Positions 23,032-31,762 of a DNA stretch of 42,325 nucleotides are shown here, one piece after another. The notes below the pieces were generated by a model, which ran no database searches, was not told where the DNA came from, and saw only the letters and a program-made list of their open reading frames with translations. Where the stretch lies: positions 1 through 42,325 of IMG/VR virus record IMGVR_UViG_3300045241_000231; one strand, given 5' to 3'. Every line of letters starts with the position of its first letter. Position 1 is the stretch's first letter. Source of the stretch: a virus. The translations under genes and the position numbers were made by a program.

Positions 23032-26000
23032 GTGGCGAACCCCTACGACGGGCTCTTCGGAGACGTCACCGGCGGGGCTGAGTCGTCAGCTCCGACCAAC
23101 CCCTACGCGGGCCTCTGGGTCGATCCAGAGGAGGCCCGCAGGCGAAAGCGCGCCGAGCTCGCAGCGGCATGGGGAGCTGCCGCGCACGGGCAGAGCGAGG
23201 GTCTTGGCCGCGTCCCCGTGCCGGACACCTCTCTCTCGGCCGTCGCCACCGAGGCGGTGGGCATGGCCGGCGCCTCCCTGGCGGAGAACGCGGCCAGCGT
23301 GCCGCAGCAGGCCGAGCAAGTCCTCGCTTTGCCCGGGAACGCTCTGCGCCGCCGCGCGGGCCTCACGTCGCAACGCCTGGCGACAGAGGGTGGCGCATAC
23401 GGGCAGTTCAAGGGCGCCGTTGACCAGGTCTACGCCGGCCAGCTCGAGCGGCTCGCTGTGGCCTCGCAGGACCTCCCGGGACCTCTGGCCGCCAGCGTCT
23501 ACCTGGGGGCGGAGATGGCGGGCCAGGCGGCAGAGCCCACGACGCTCGCGGCCGGCGGCATTCTCCGGACACCACGCGGTGGCGAGAGGCTGCCGCTCAA
23601 CGCCGCCGCGGAGACCGGCTGGACGCCGCGAGCAGAGCCGGCCATGCCCCCCGAGGAGGTAGCCTATCTCGCCCGGCGCGCGGAGGCTCTGCGGTCTACG
23701 CCCGGCGCCTCCGAGGTGCCACTGCGGCCCGGGGCCGTCGCGGACGCCATGCAGCCCGAGCAGAGCATCCTCCAGGTAGGCGAGCACCCGGACGACCTTT
23801 CGCAGGCCGTGGCGCTGGGCCTGCGCGCCCGCCCCCAGGAGGCGGCCAACGCCGCCGAGCTCTCGCGGCTAAGCCTCGACATCCACCCGGAGACCTCGGT
23901 CCCATTTCAAGAAAGTGGACTGCAGGTCAGTCGAGGGGCTCCGGAAAGTTTTGGTCCTCGCGTCGGCGCTGTAGAAAATGTTGAGCCGCGCCCCGGGGAG
24001 GCTGGCTTCGTGCGCAACCCTTGGGCGCCACGGAGCGACCTCTACCGGCAGACCTACCAGATCCGGCACGACTTCGTCACCGACCAGGCCGCGGCCGTGC
24101 GCGAGTCGGCCGTCCGCTCGAGCGCTCTCCAGGCGGCGATCCCGTCGAAGGCCGTGCGCGAGGACATGACGGCGGTTTTCCACGGCACCGGCAACCCTCT
24201 CGTGAAGGGGGATACCGCCGACGTTGCCGCCGCCCGCCTGGCGGCCAGCCCGCACGCCGCCGAAGCGCAGGCCGCGATCGACGCCTGGCGCCAGCGGAGC
24301 GACGAGCTGTTCCAGATGGCGAAGGATTCGGGCGCGGACGAGCTGGGGTACTTCAAGGACTATTTGCACATGGTGTACGAGCCGCCGGCCGGCGAGAAGG
24401 CGATCCGCGGCAGCTCCTTCAGCGAAGGCCCGACGACCTCCGTCATGCGCGAGCGGCACTTCGAAAACCCGGCTCAGGCGATGGCGATGGGGTACACCCC
24501 ACGGTCGCTCGACTTCTCGGTCCTCATGCACGAGACAGAGCGCGCCCACGCCCACACCCGGGCGATCCTCGGGCTCATGGACGACATCGGCGAAGTCAAC
24601 GACCTCGCCGCCCAGCGCGCCCTCCGTTTCGGGCCAATGCGGCCCGAGGACATGCCACCTTCCCCGATCGTGCGCGCCGCGGTCAACCCGGACCCCAAGG
24701 CCTACGTGCGAGTGGAAGGCTTCCCGATCCTGGACCGTGCCGCCCCCGGCCGGGTGGACCCCGAGGCCGTCCAGATGGCGAAGAAGCTTCAGGCCGAGGC
24801 CGGGCAGGCCAATCGAGCCGTGGCCGCCCAGCGCTTCCAGCCGGCGCTCCCGGGCCTGGAAGATCTCGGTCCGCGCCCCGTCGAGGCGCCCGGCATTCCG
24901 GAGACGCCGCCGAACATCTACGTGCACCGCGACCTCTGGCGCAACCTCCAGCCCGTCCTGGAGCACGATGACCCCAATGCTCTCGACAAGGCCCTCTCCG
25001 TCGTCAAGCGGATCAACTTCCTGGGGAGCCTCTTCCACGGCGCCTCGCTTACCGAGGCGGCCATGGACACCCTCGGGCCGATACGCGGCCTGAAGGAGGG
25101 GGCGAAGCGGGGCTTTGGGATCCCAGGCATCTCCCAGGTCGCGGCCCGGCTCGGCGGCGGGAAGGTGGCGGAAGACGCCGTTCAGGAGGCGATCCGCGCC
25201 GGCGTGAACGTCGAGCCCCCCCGCCTGGACATGATGAAGGGGACCTTCGAGGGGCTGCTGAACCAGTGGGAAGGCTCACTCCGGACGGGCGGCGGCTCGC
25301 CGCTGGCCCCCCGGAACGTTCTGGCGAAGACGCTCTCCGCCTTCCGCGGCACCGCGGCGATGTACGACGAGGCCCTCTGGAAGAACTACCACGCCCCCCT
25401 CAAGGTCACTGCCTACCACGTCCTGCTCGACCGGGTGCGCACCAACCCCTCCCGCGCCGTGGCGCGCGCGCTGGAGACCGGCGCCCTTTCCCAGGAGGAG
25501 CTCGCCCAGAGCGTAGCCCGCCACGTCAACAGCGCGTTCGGCGGGCAGAATTGGGAGCTTCTCCAAAACGACCTCCTCTCGAACCCCAAGGCCGTCCGGT
25601 GGGCGCGTCGCGTGATGCTCTCCCCGGATTGGAACTATTCCGCGATCGACACGGGGCTCTCCCCGCTCTCCGCCGATCCTGTCCGGCGGCAGCTCGGCGC
25701 CACCTACTACAAGAACGCGGTCAAGCTGCTGGTGGGGTGGAACGCGCTCAACTACGCGCTTTCCGGGCACGCCATGTGGAACAACGAGACGGGCCACAAG
25801 TGGGACCTGGAGACAGGCATGCACGATGACAAGGGCCGGAAGCTGTTCTACCAGGTGAGCAAGCACGCCGGGGAGACGCCGGACTTCTTACTCGGCAGGG
25901 ACCGGCCCGGCGAGAACAGCCTGCCGGTGGTTGGCAGCGTCCCCAACTTCATGCTCCGCAAGGCCAACAGCCCGCTCGTGGGCGCCTACACGGCAATGTC

Positions 26001-26436
26001 CGGCACCTCGCCGACCGGCTTCCCCGGCGTCCTGGAGCGAGCGCGGGACGAGGCGGACCGCCAGGCCCGGCCGCTCTCCGGCGCGGAGGTCAGCGCAGCG
26101 CGCCTGCGGGATCTCACCAGCGGCGTACTCCCCTTCGTCGCGCAGGAGCCCGAGTCGATGGCCCGCAAGATGATGATCCCCTTCGTCGAGAAAAAGGGCA
26201 TGTCGCTCCACGACGGGCGCATCCTCTTCGCGGAGGCCCTCCGGCGGAACGATGACCGCGGCGTGCAGCAGATCCGGCAGTGGCTCGTCGACAACGGCTA
26301 CGACGGCGAGGCCATCAACCGGGCGCTCTCCGGGGCGTACAGCGGCATCCGCGCCGAGCAGAAGGCCAACGGGCCGGCGGCCCCGCCCCCAGGTCCCCCG
26401 CAGCCGACCAACCCCTACGCGGGGCTTTGGAGGTAG
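23032..26436 (+). CDS. Large internal virion protein C (1134 aa)
   Basis: GTG at 23032 gives MANPYDGLFGDVTGG. Motifs NPYDGLF (3-9) and TNPYAGLW (22-29) stand at the N-terminus and TNPYAGLW recurs at the very end (1126-1133); such terminal NPY/NPF motifs occur in big phage virion proteins. The middle is helical with Arg/Glu-rich stretches; a helical region FLGSLFHGASLTEAAMDTLG and a hydrophobic NAVKLLVGWNALNYALSG may contact membranes. No lytic transglycosylase signature is visible. Last and largest of the ejection set, as in T7-like and P22-like phages. Confidence 0.7.
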   Translation: MANPYDGLFGDVTGGAESSAPTNPYAGLWVDPEEARRRKRAELAAAWGAAAHGQSEGLGRVPVPDTSLSAVATEAVGMAGASLAENAASVPQQAEQVLALPGNALRRRAGLTSQRLATEGGAYGQFKGAVDQVYAGQLERLAVASQDLPGPLAASVYLGAEMAGQAAEPTTLAAGGILRTPRGGERLPLNAAAETGWTPRAEPAMPPEEVAYLARRAEALRSTPGASEVPLRPGAVADAMQPEQSILQVGEHPDDLSQAVALGLRARPQEAANAAELSRLSLDIHPETSVPFQESGLQVSRGAPESFGPRVGAVENVEPRPGEAGFVRNPWAPRSDLYRQTYQIRHDFVTDQAAAVRESAVRSSALQAAIPSKAVREDMTAVFHGTGNPLVKGDTADVAAARLAASPHAAEAQAAIDAWRQRSDELFQMAKDSGADELGYFKDYLHMVYEPPAGEKAIRGSSFSEGPTTSVMRERHFENPAQAMAMGYTPRSLDFSVLMHETERAHAHTRAILGLMDDIGEVNDLAAQRALRFGPMRPEDMPPSPIVRAAVNPDPKAYVRVEGFPILDRAAPGRVDPEAVQMAKKLQAEAGQANRAVAAQRFQPALPGLEDLGPRPVEAPGIPETPPNIYVHRDLWRNLQPVLEHDDPNALDKALSVVKRINFLGSLFHGASLTEAAMDTLGPIRGLKEGAKRGFGIPGISQVAARLGGGKVAEDAVQEAIRAGVNVEPPRLDMMKGTFEGLLNQWEGSLRTGGGSPLAPRNVLAKTLSAFRGTAAMYDEALWKNYHAPLKVTAYHVLLDRVRTNPSRAVARALETGALSQEELAQSVARHVNSAFGGQNWELLQNDLLSNPKAVRWARRVMLSPDWNYSAIDTGLSPLSADPVRRQLGATYYKNAVKLLVGWNALNYALSGHAMWNNETGHKWDLETGMHDDKGRKLFYQVSKHAGETPDFLLGRDRPGENSLPVVGSVPNFMLRKANSPLVGAYTAMSGTSPTGFPGVLERARDEADRQARPLSGAEVSAARLRDLTSGVLPFVAQEPESMARKMMIPFVEKKGMSLHDGRILFAEALRRNDDRGVQQIRQWLVDNGYDGEAINRALSGAYSGIRAEQKANGPAAPPPGPPQPTNPYAGLWR

Positions 26437-26445
26437 AATAGGGGC

Positions 26446-26880
26446 ATGGACGACGACGACATGGACGAAGTGACCGTCCGGAGACAGGCGGAGGCGGACC
26501 GGCCGTATTCCAGCGCTGAGATCGAGCGCGTCCTGGAAGCGGCTACTCCTCCCACCGAGGAGATGCGCGCGAGGGCGCAAGAGAGGTACGGGTGGGTTGA
26601 ATTCGGAAGGTCGCTCGAACGCGAGGAATCCCGCCGGGAGTCCGTGATCACCGCGGCGCAACTGGAGGGCCTCCGCGCGTCTCCGGTCCCCGACGCTCTC
26701 GCGGAAAGCATCGTGCGGGCGGAAGAGGCGATCGGCAAAATCATGGAGGTTGGCGCTGCCGTTGAGCGCGCTTGCATCCGGCAGTTGGTGCTCGACGAGT
26801 TGGACCGGCATGAGCGGAGCGGCCACGAAGAAGCCGCCTCGGTCTTCCGCGACTTCGTCGCTCTCCTGAAGGAGCGATGA
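26446..26880 (+). CDS. Helical acidic protein (144 aa)
   Basis: ATG at 26446, six bases after TAGAAT (26434-26439), so a leaderless transcript is possible, but the TAG is also the stop of the previous gene. The N-terminus is highly acidic (MDDDDMDEV); the rest is helical and charged, with RRESVITAAQLEGLRASPVP. No family recognised. Its end overlaps the next ATG by four bases. Confidence 0.55.
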   Translation: MDDDDMDEVTVRRQAEADRPYSSAEIERVLEAATPPTEEMRARAQERYGWVEFGRSLEREESRRESVITAAQLEGLRASPVPDALAESIVRAEEAIGKIMEVGAAVERACIRQLVLDELDRHERSGHEEAASVFRDFVALLKER

Positions 26881-27098
26881 GCGACGCGGCGAGAATCGCG
26901 GCCTTCCCGTCTTGCCCGGGGTCTGGCACGGAGATCAAGGCCGGCACCTCGTACATCTGCGGCATCTGCGGCGCCAGAGGGGGGGTGGAGAACGGAAAGG
27001 TCCCTGAGCACCTTGACCGCAGGGCCTTGGTAGAGGTCCCCGCAGTTGCGCAGGAGAGCCGCGTCCACTTCGTCGTTCAATGGGTGGACCCAAAATGA
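26877..27098 (+). CDS. Zn-ribbon-like protein (73 aa)
   Basis: ATGA-coupled to the preceding gene. It has Cys at residue 13 (SCPGSGTE) and a CGICG pair near 28-31, an incomplete zinc ribbon. The C-terminal half is Val/Pro/Asp-rich (FVVQWVDPK). The end overlaps the ATG of the lysin gene (ATGA), so the three genes are likely co-translated. Function unknown. Confidence 0.55.
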   Translation: MSDAARIAAFPSCPGSGTEIKAGTSYICGICGARGGVENGKVPEHLDRRALVEVPAVAQESRVHFVVQWVDPK

Positions 27099-27622
27099 AG
27101 ACGCCGGCGGAATGGGCCGCCCTTACCATCGTCACCGAGACGAATCAGCCGCACGAGATGCTGCCGATCGCCTGGGTGCTGCGCTACCGCGTCGCTTCCC
27201 CGCGCTTCCCGGACACCATGCAGGGCGTCGTTCTCCAGGAGAGGCAGTTCTCCGCCTGGAATCCCTGGACGCATGGGCGCTTCAAAGGGAAGTTTCCCCA
27301 GGAGGAGATCTGGCACGAGCTGTGGAAGACGCTCGATCAGCAGACCCAGGAGAAGCTCTACCCGGTGGCGCTCGACTGCGCGCTGAACGTGCTCGGCGGC
27401 GATCAGGGCTACTCGTCGCCGATCATCCCAGCAGGCCTGACGAACAGCAAACCAGCGCCGTCGTGGAGCGCGCCTTTCGGCCCTGAGGTCTGCTGGTACT
27501 ACTCGCCGGTGTCCATGGTCCCCGCGATGACCGCGCCGACGTGGGCGGCAACCGCGCGACGGACGTTCACGCCGTCCGGGATTGAACCTGCTCGCTTCGT
27601 CTTCTGCGAGGCGGTCGGGTAG
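27095..27622 (+). CDS. Endolysin, SleB/CwlJ-type cell-wall hydrolase (175 aa)
   Basis: The start at 27095 overlaps the previous TGA (ATGA). The pattern ALTIVTETNQPHEMLPIAWV then RYRVASPRFPDTMQGVVLQ, with ERQFSAWNP just after, is that of the SleB-type hydrolase domain (Hydrolase_2): catalytic Glu (~15), a conserved helix, R-x-R-V, PDT and the QFSxW motif. It would cut peptidoglycan at lysis. C-terminal residues are Pro/Ala/Thr-rich. It has no signal peptide, so it needs a holin. The i-spanin candidate at 28759 is nearby. Confidence 0.8.
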   Translation: MKTPAEWAALTIVTETNQPHEMLPIAWVLRYRVASPRFPDTMQGVVLQERQFSAWNPWTHGRFKGKFPQEEIWHELWKTLDQQTQEKLYPVALDCALNVLGGDQGYSSPIIPAGLTNSKPAPSWSAPFGPEVCWYYSPVSMVPAMTAPTWAATARRTFTPSGIEPARFVFCEAVG

Positions 27623-27661
27623 AGAAGAAGCTCCTCCCGCGCCCGGTAATTTCGCCCGGCG

Positions 27662-27678
27662 CGCATCCGCGAGATGCG
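27662..27678 (+). other. Hairpin before the Gly-rich fibre gene
   Basis: CGCATC (27662-27667) pairs with GATGCG (27673-27678) around CGCGA, 15 bases upstream of the fibre ATG at 27693. It may occlude or position the GGAG just after it. Small feature; function inferred. Confidence 0.35.
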
Positions 27679-27692
27679 GGTAGGAGTCGAGG

Positions 27693-28739
27693 ATGGTCAC
27701 CAATTTCCCGTTCCGGGTGCCGTACAAGGCCCGGAAAAAGCAGGACGTTCACGTCGGCCGGCTCACGCTGACCGATCCCACCACCAACGCCGGCAAGTCG
27801 TACATCGAAGACGACGGCTCCGGCAACGTCAAGCTGTTCAACTCGGCGGGCGCCGCTTCGGCGGCCACAACCGGCGCCCTCACCGCCCCCTCAGTGACCG
27901 GCGTCACCACCCTGGCCCTAGCCGGCGCCGCCGGCTCGACGAGCGCCGGACGGGCCGTGAGCCTCACGGGCGGGGCCGGCGATGGCGCCTTCAACGGAGG
28001 CGCGGTCTCGGTCGCGGGCGGGGCCTCGGGTGCTGGCGCTACGGGTGCGGGCGGGGCTGCTGCGGTCCTTGGCGGGGCTGCCACCTCCACGAACGGGGCA
28101 GGCGGTGCCGTAGCGATCACCGGCGGCACCGGGGCGGGCACAGGGAACGGCGGCGCCGTTTCGCTCGTAGGCGGTGCGGCCGGAGCTACCGGCGTCGGCG
28201 GCGCGGTGGCGATCACTGGCGGCGGCGCGACGGCGGGCAACGGTTCGGCCATCACCGTCACCGCAGGCAGCGGAGCGGGCGGCACGGCGTCAGGCGGGAA
28301 CATCAACCTGGTGCCCGGCGCGGCGGTGTCCACCGGGACCCCGGGCGAGGTCCAGGCGAACGGTAACTCGATTCTCTTCACCTCGCACTATAACCAGTAC
28401 CAGGCGACGATCCCCGCCGGCGGGACAAGCCTGACGCTGTTCCTCGCACCGCGGGCCTGTCGCGTAAAGGCGGTAACCGCGATCTGGTCGACGGCCTCCA
28501 GCTCGGGCACGGTGGACATCAAAAAGGACACCGGCACCACTGCGCCGGGGGGCGGTACGTCCGTCCTCACCGGCACGATCAACACGGCGACCACGGCCAA
28601 CACCGTAGCGAACGGAACGGTTTCCTCAACTGTCGCTACGATCACGCTGGCCGCGGGCGACCGGCTCTCGATCGTCTTCGGTGGCACCACGACTTCCCAG
28701 GCGGGACTCGTCGTGGCTATCGGCCTGACGCCGGCCTAA
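27693..28739 (+). CDS. Glycine-rich trimeric fibre-like protein (348 aa)
   Basis: N-terminal ~65 residues are basic then Ser/Thr-rich; residues ~75-205 are built of about eight to ten short beta units of the form GGAV-x-L/I-x-GG followed by Gly/Ala/Thr turns (GGAVSLTGGAGDG, GGAVAITGGTGAG). This repeat is typical of beta-helical or polyglycine-II tail-fibre shafts. The C-terminal ~130 residues (QYQATIPAGGTSLTLFLAP; SGTVDIKKDTG) are a beta-rich head. Unusual place, after the lysin; probable adhesin. Confidence 0.65.
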   Translation: MVTNFPFRVPYKARKKQDVHVGRLTLTDPTTNAGKSYIEDDGSGNVKLFNSAGAASAATTGALTAPSVTGVTTLALAGAAGSTSAGRAVSLTGGAGDGAFNGGAVSVAGGASGAGATGAGGAAAVLGGAATSTNGAGGAVAITGGTGAGTGNGGAVSLVGGAAGATGVGGAVAITGGGATAGNGSAITVTAGSGAGGTASGGNINLVPGAAVSTGTPGEVQANGNSILFTSHYNQYQATIPAGGTSLTLFLAPRACRVKAVTAIWSTASSSGTVDIKKDTGTTAPGGGTSVLTGTINTATTANTVANGTVSSTVATITLAAGDRLSIVFGGTTTSQAGLVVAIGLTPA

Positions 28740-28758
28740 AACGCGAGGTAAGACAGCA

Positions 28759-29076
28759 ATGACCGATCACCAGGAGGAGCGCTCTCCGTTTCCCGCGTGG
28801 CTCAAGGATCTCTGCTACTTCGGCGGCATCATCGTTACTCTCGTCGTCTTCGGCCTCACGCAACGGAGCGATCTGCGTTCGACGCGCGAGGAGCTTTCCC
28901 GCCTGACAGACGACGTGCGAGCCGTTAGGCAAAGCCTTCCTAATAAGGAAGTCTACGATATGAAGCTTTCGGAGTTGACGCAGCAGAACGCGCAGCTCCG
29001 GAATGATTTTGAAATCGAAAAGCTCCGGACGCAAAACCTCCGCGAGCATCTAATCAAGAAAGGCTGGGTAGAATAA
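28759..29076 (+). CDS. TM plus coiled-coil protein (105 aa), i-spanin candidate
   Basis: A single membrane segment (YFGGIIVTLVVFGL, ~20-33) follows a short charged N-terminus; residues ~36-100 are a heptad-rich coiled coil (RSTREELSRLTDDVRAVR, KLSELTQQNAQLRNDFEIEK). This is the layout of Rz-type inner-membrane spanins, which join the membranes at lysis in Gram-negative hosts. Partner o-spanin lipoprotein not seen. Alternative: a different envelope protein. Overlaps the next ATG by one base. Confidence 0.55.
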   Translation: MTDHQEERSPFPAWLKDLCYFGGIIVTLVVFGLTQRSDLRSTREELSRLTDDVRAVRQSLPNKEVYDMKLSELTQQNAQLRNDFEIEKLRTQNLREHLIKKGWVE

Positions 29077-29297
29077 TGCCGGACCCGAGAATCAACTGTG
29101 CCGCCGAAATTTGCTGCGATCCGCCCGCTGCCCTCCGGGCCGCCGCCGAGATCCTGTGCGACATCGGCGTTGCTGAGGACGACGCCCCGAAGATGGCCGC
29201 GAAGCTGAAAGAGATGGGAATCACCTTCACCAGCGTCGAGCTTGCGGGGGCAATCGCCGAAATCGCCGACCACCCCCACAAGAACACTGCGAGCTGA
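29076..29297 (+). CDS. Small protein (73 aa), last plus gene
   Basis: ATG overlaps the stop of the spanin candidate by one base. The N-terminus has four cysteines within the first 35 residues (INCAAEICCDPP and EILCD), then an amphipathic helical part (DAPKMAAKLKEMGITF). No lipobox, so it is not an evident o-spanin. Function unknown. It ends at a nested hairpin. Confidence 0.55.
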   Translation: MPDPRINCAAEICCDPPAALRAAAEILCDIGVAEDDAPKMAAKLKEMGITFTSVELAGAIAEIADHPHKNTAS

Positions 29298-29339
29298 CCG
29301 CTCAGGTTTCGGGAGCCAAGGACTCCCGGAGCTCAGCTC
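29291..29339. terminator. Nested hairpin at a convergent junction
   Basis: GAGCTGA (29291-29297) pairs with TCAGCTC (29333-29339), enclosing CGGGAG (29310-29315) with CTCCCG (29323-29328). It lies at the tail-to-tail junction of the plus (stop 29297) and minus (stop 29302) operons and overlaps the 3' end of both. Probable two-way transcription boundary. Confidence 0.6.
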
Positions 29340-29715
29340 GCCGGCGCGCCGCTATAATGGCGAGACCGTCCAGAAAGAACGACCGATCCGAGCGGGACAG
29401 GAAAGGCCAGCCCTCCGTCTCGCTCGGCGTCATGATCTCAGCTGCCCAGGCTGGTGGCGGAAGGTCCAGACCTCCCGGCGCCTTGCCGTTCCTCTTGGGC
29501 TCCTCGTAGAGCCCGGCGTAGTTGTTGGACATCGACCAGCGCACGGCGGCGGCGGAGCGCTCGGCTCCCATCTCGACCATGCGCTCGACCAGGGCCGCCA
29601 GTCCCTCGGCCGTCTTGTAGGACTGGCGGCGCTTCGCCTTGTAGGCCAGCCACGCGTCCACGGCCGGCCGGATGTCGTCGGGGATCTCGACCTCGAAGAG
29701 GCGGGGCTGTCTCAT
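29302..29715 (-). CDS. Unknown helical protein (137 aa)
   Basis: Contains AALVERMVEMGAERSAAAVR, followed by SMSNNYAGLYEEPKRNG, a pattern seen in phage proteins of the form S-x-x-N-x-W/Y-x-G-L-F/Y; those proteins have no assured role. A C-terminal helix includes SDRSFFLDGLAIIAARRR. ATGA-coupled to the gene before it. Last gene of the minus arm. Confidence 0.6.
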   Translation of the reverse strand: MRQPRLFEVEIPDDIRPAVDAWLAYKAKRRQSYKTAEGLAALVERMVEMGAERSAAAVRWSMSNNYAGLYEEPKRNGKAPGGLDLPPPAWAAEIMTPSETEGWPFLSRSDRSFFLDGLAIIAARRRAELRESLAPET

Positions 29716-30398
29716 GCGGCCGCCTTTGCTTTGGCGCCTTCAGCCGGCCAGACCCAGACCCATTTATTCCGCCCGCGGCGCCCGGACCGGGAGTCTGGCC
29801 CCGAGTGCGAGATCTCTGGAGAACGGCCCCACCCGTCGAAGCGATACGTTCCCCCGGTGTGCATGTCCGCATCCTGGTAGCTGATCGCGAACGGACAGCC
29901 CATCGCCGGAAAGACAAACTCCCGCCACAGCCGGATCGTCACGCGCGACAGCCCCGGCCGTACTGCGCAGAGGCGGGAGAGTTCGATCGTATTGCTCCTA
30001 TTGAGATGGGGCAGGCCGCCGCCAACAGCATCGCGGATCAGCGTGCTCGTGGTGACAACGGCTACCGGCCCCTCCTCGCGGTGAACGAGCGCATGGGCGA
30101 GATCTCTGCTCATCGGCCTCCTCAACGGCCCCATTCGATGCTCCCATAACACCAGGAGCCCGTTGGCAGTTACGAGGTCGATCCCGTCAAACCACAGAAG
30201 AGGAATCAAGGGCGTCTGACAACCCTCTCGCCTTATCGGGACCGGCGCCGGCAGCTTCCGGCCGCAGCCGGCGCGCCGTCCCTCGAAGCGCGAGACGTCC
30301 ATGCAGACGTCGCCGCGCGGGTCTGGCGCGCTGCGGGTCGTGTACCAGACGATCCCGCAGGCGCACAGCATCTCGTACATGGCCGGCTTGTTGCTCAC
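29712..30398 (-). CDS. Mom-like / GNAT-fold protein (228 aa), probable DNA modification
   Basis: The GTG start overlaps the upstream TGA (GTGA). The first ~48 residues hold C12, C14, C32 and C45, a possible Zn ribbon. Then TTSTLIRDAVGGGLP, an ELSRLCAVRPGLSRVTIRLW strand-helix, FVFPAMG, and SYQDADMHTGGTYRFDGW (~173-190) with a basic DSRSGRRGRNKWVWVWP end. This resembles the acyl-CoA core and the end motif 'D-x-x-H-x-G-x-x-Y-R-x-x-G-W' of Mom-type proteins, which modify adenine in phage Mu to resist restriction. I am fairly but not fully sure. Confidence 0.55.
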   Translation of the reverse strand: MSNKPAMYEMLCACGIVWYTTRSAPDPRGDVCMDVSRFEGRRAGCGRKLPAPVPIRREGCQTPLIPLLWFDGIDLVTANGLLVLWEHRMGPLRRPMSRDLAHALVHREEGPVAVVTTSTLIRDAVGGGLPHLNRSNTIELSRLCAVRPGLSRVTIRLWREFVFPAMGCPFAISYQDADMHTGGTYRFDGWGRSPEISHSGPDSRSGRRGRNKWVWVWPAEGAKAKAAA

Positions 30399-30904
30399 CG
30401 GCCGAAGTGCTCCCGAATGAAGGTCTCCATCTTCGGCGCCTCGGTTGGGTCCGCCAGAGCTTCGGTGAGGTTTCTTTCTCCGCCGTAGCCCAGCGGCTCG
30501 GCCCAGTTCACGAGGTCCTCCTGAGTGGGCTCCTGGATCACCTCTGTCTCGCCGAGCACCGCCTGGCGCTCGTCGCCGCGGAGCTGGCGCACCTGCACCA
30601 GCTCGCCCGTGTCGTCGCGCCGGAGGAAGGCGGAGTCGGCGCTGTAGAGCCAGGTGCAGGTCACCACCCGCTCCTCCACTCCGGTCTCCACCACCTCGCC
30701 CAGATGCACGGTGTCGGCGTGCGCAAGGTAGATGCCGGCCTTCTTCGCCTTCGAGGCCTCCTTCATCGTGCTCTCCCAGGCGGCGAACTCCTCGCGCATC
30801 TCCTCCTCGCGCGCGACGCTCTCCGCGAGCTCCTGGGCCTTGGCCGCCAGCTCCTCCTCGGTCAGCTTCACCGGGAGGTGCCGGGATTCAACGGTCGCTC
30901 TCAT
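30395..30904 (-). CDS. Unknown protein (169 aa), helical N-terminus
   Basis: GGAGAGGAG precedes the ATG. Residues ~15-55 form a charged coiled coil (EELAAKAQELAESVAREEEM); the middle is a beta-rich domain (VTCTWLYSADSAFLRRDD); the end is acidic and basic mixed. No family recognised. It overlaps its upstream neighbour by 17 bases and is GTGA-coupled to the Mom-like gene. Confidence 0.65.
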   Translation of the reverse strand: MRATVESRHLPVKLTEEELAAKAQELAESVAREEEMREEFAAWESTMKEASKAKKAGIYLAHADTVHLGEVVETGVEERVVTCTWLYSADSAFLRRDDTGELVQVRQLRGDERQAVLGETEVIQEPTQEDLVNWAEPLGYGGERNLTEALADPTEAPKMETFIREHFGR

Positions 30905-31109
30905 CTCCTCTCCCTTCTCCCGGGCACGCCGGGGCTGTGTAGAACCATGTTGCGCCGTCTGGACTCTCGTAGGTCGTTCTGAAGAACGGCCCGCGCGGGT
31001 CCGGCTCGCGCACCTTCAACAGACCGCACCGCTGGAAGGTCCGGACGTGGACCGGGAGCGCCTGCCAGGGCACCTCCCGCTCGCCCGTGATCTGCCAACG
31101 GTGCCTCAC
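30888..31109 (-). CDS. Small protein (73 aa), unknown
   Basis: Basic start (MRHRWQITGEREVPWQALPV), a beta-like middle and acidic end. Could be a winged-helix-like DNA-binding protein (FQRCGLLKVREPD), but this is weak. ATGA-coupled to the gene before it. Confidence 0.55.
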   Translation of the reverse strand: MRHRWQITGEREVPWQALPVHVRTFQRCGLLKVREPDPRGPFFRTTYESPDGATWFYTAPACPGEGRGDESDR

Positions 31110-31762
31110 TGCGCTCCCAACGCCTTCCGCACCATCTTCAGCAGCTCGATCAGCGCCGGCCGAACCGCGGGGAAGACCTGGTGCACCACGAAGCCGTAGA
31201 AAAGCTCGTCCACCCGCTTCTCGGGAGCGCTGAGGCTGGACGCCGCTGGCGGCTGGACAGGCGGCACTACCACAGGCGGGTGTGGTGGCGGGATGACCGG
31301 GGGCGCCGGCACTTCGGCCCCGGGCTCAAGGCCGGCGTTCATGGGAACGATCACCTTCCGGTTGAACGCCGAGAGCACCCGCCAATCCCAGACCTCCGTG
31401 GGATCATGGGAGAGGGGATCAAGTCCGAGCTTCTGCCAGGTCTCGGCGTTGGGCAGCGGGCGGGCTTCCTCGTCCCCGTAGCCGATCGCGGCGTGCTGCC
31501 GGTCGGGGACGGGGTTGCCAGGCGGCTCGATCGGGGTTCCGAAGCCCGGCCCGTACCGGTCGATCAGGGCCTGCACCACCGCGGCCCGGCCGGCTACCCG
31601 CTCGTCCGGGATCTGCACGGCGGGGTTGATGTGCCCGCCGACCACCTGCATGTAGCGGTAGACGCCGGAGATCTCGTACGTCCGCATGAACGGCGTCGCG
31701 ACGTCGCCGCACCCCGGGAACGAGAGGAACCGCTGGGCGGCCTCAAAAACCTTGTTGCTCAC
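31106..31762 (-). CDS. Pro-rich protein (218 aa), unknown
   Basis: GTG overlaps the upstream TGA. N-terminal globular part (AQRFLSFPGCGDVATPFMRT), then a long proline/valine linker (PAPPVIPPPHPPVVVPPVQP, ~150-172) and a hydrophobic helical tail. The linker suggests two domains. No family recognised. Confidence 0.6.
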   Translation of the reverse strand: MSNKVFEAAQRFLSFPGCGDVATPFMRTYEISGVYRYMQVVGGHINPAVQIPDERVAGRAAVVQALIDRYGPGFGTPIEPPGNPVPDRQHAAIGYGDEEARPLPNAETWQKLGLDPLSHDPTEVWDWRVLSAFNRKVIVPMNAGLEPGAEVPAPPVIPPPHPPVVVPPVQPPAASSLSAPEKRVDELFYGFVVHQVFPAVRPALIELLKMVRKALGAQ

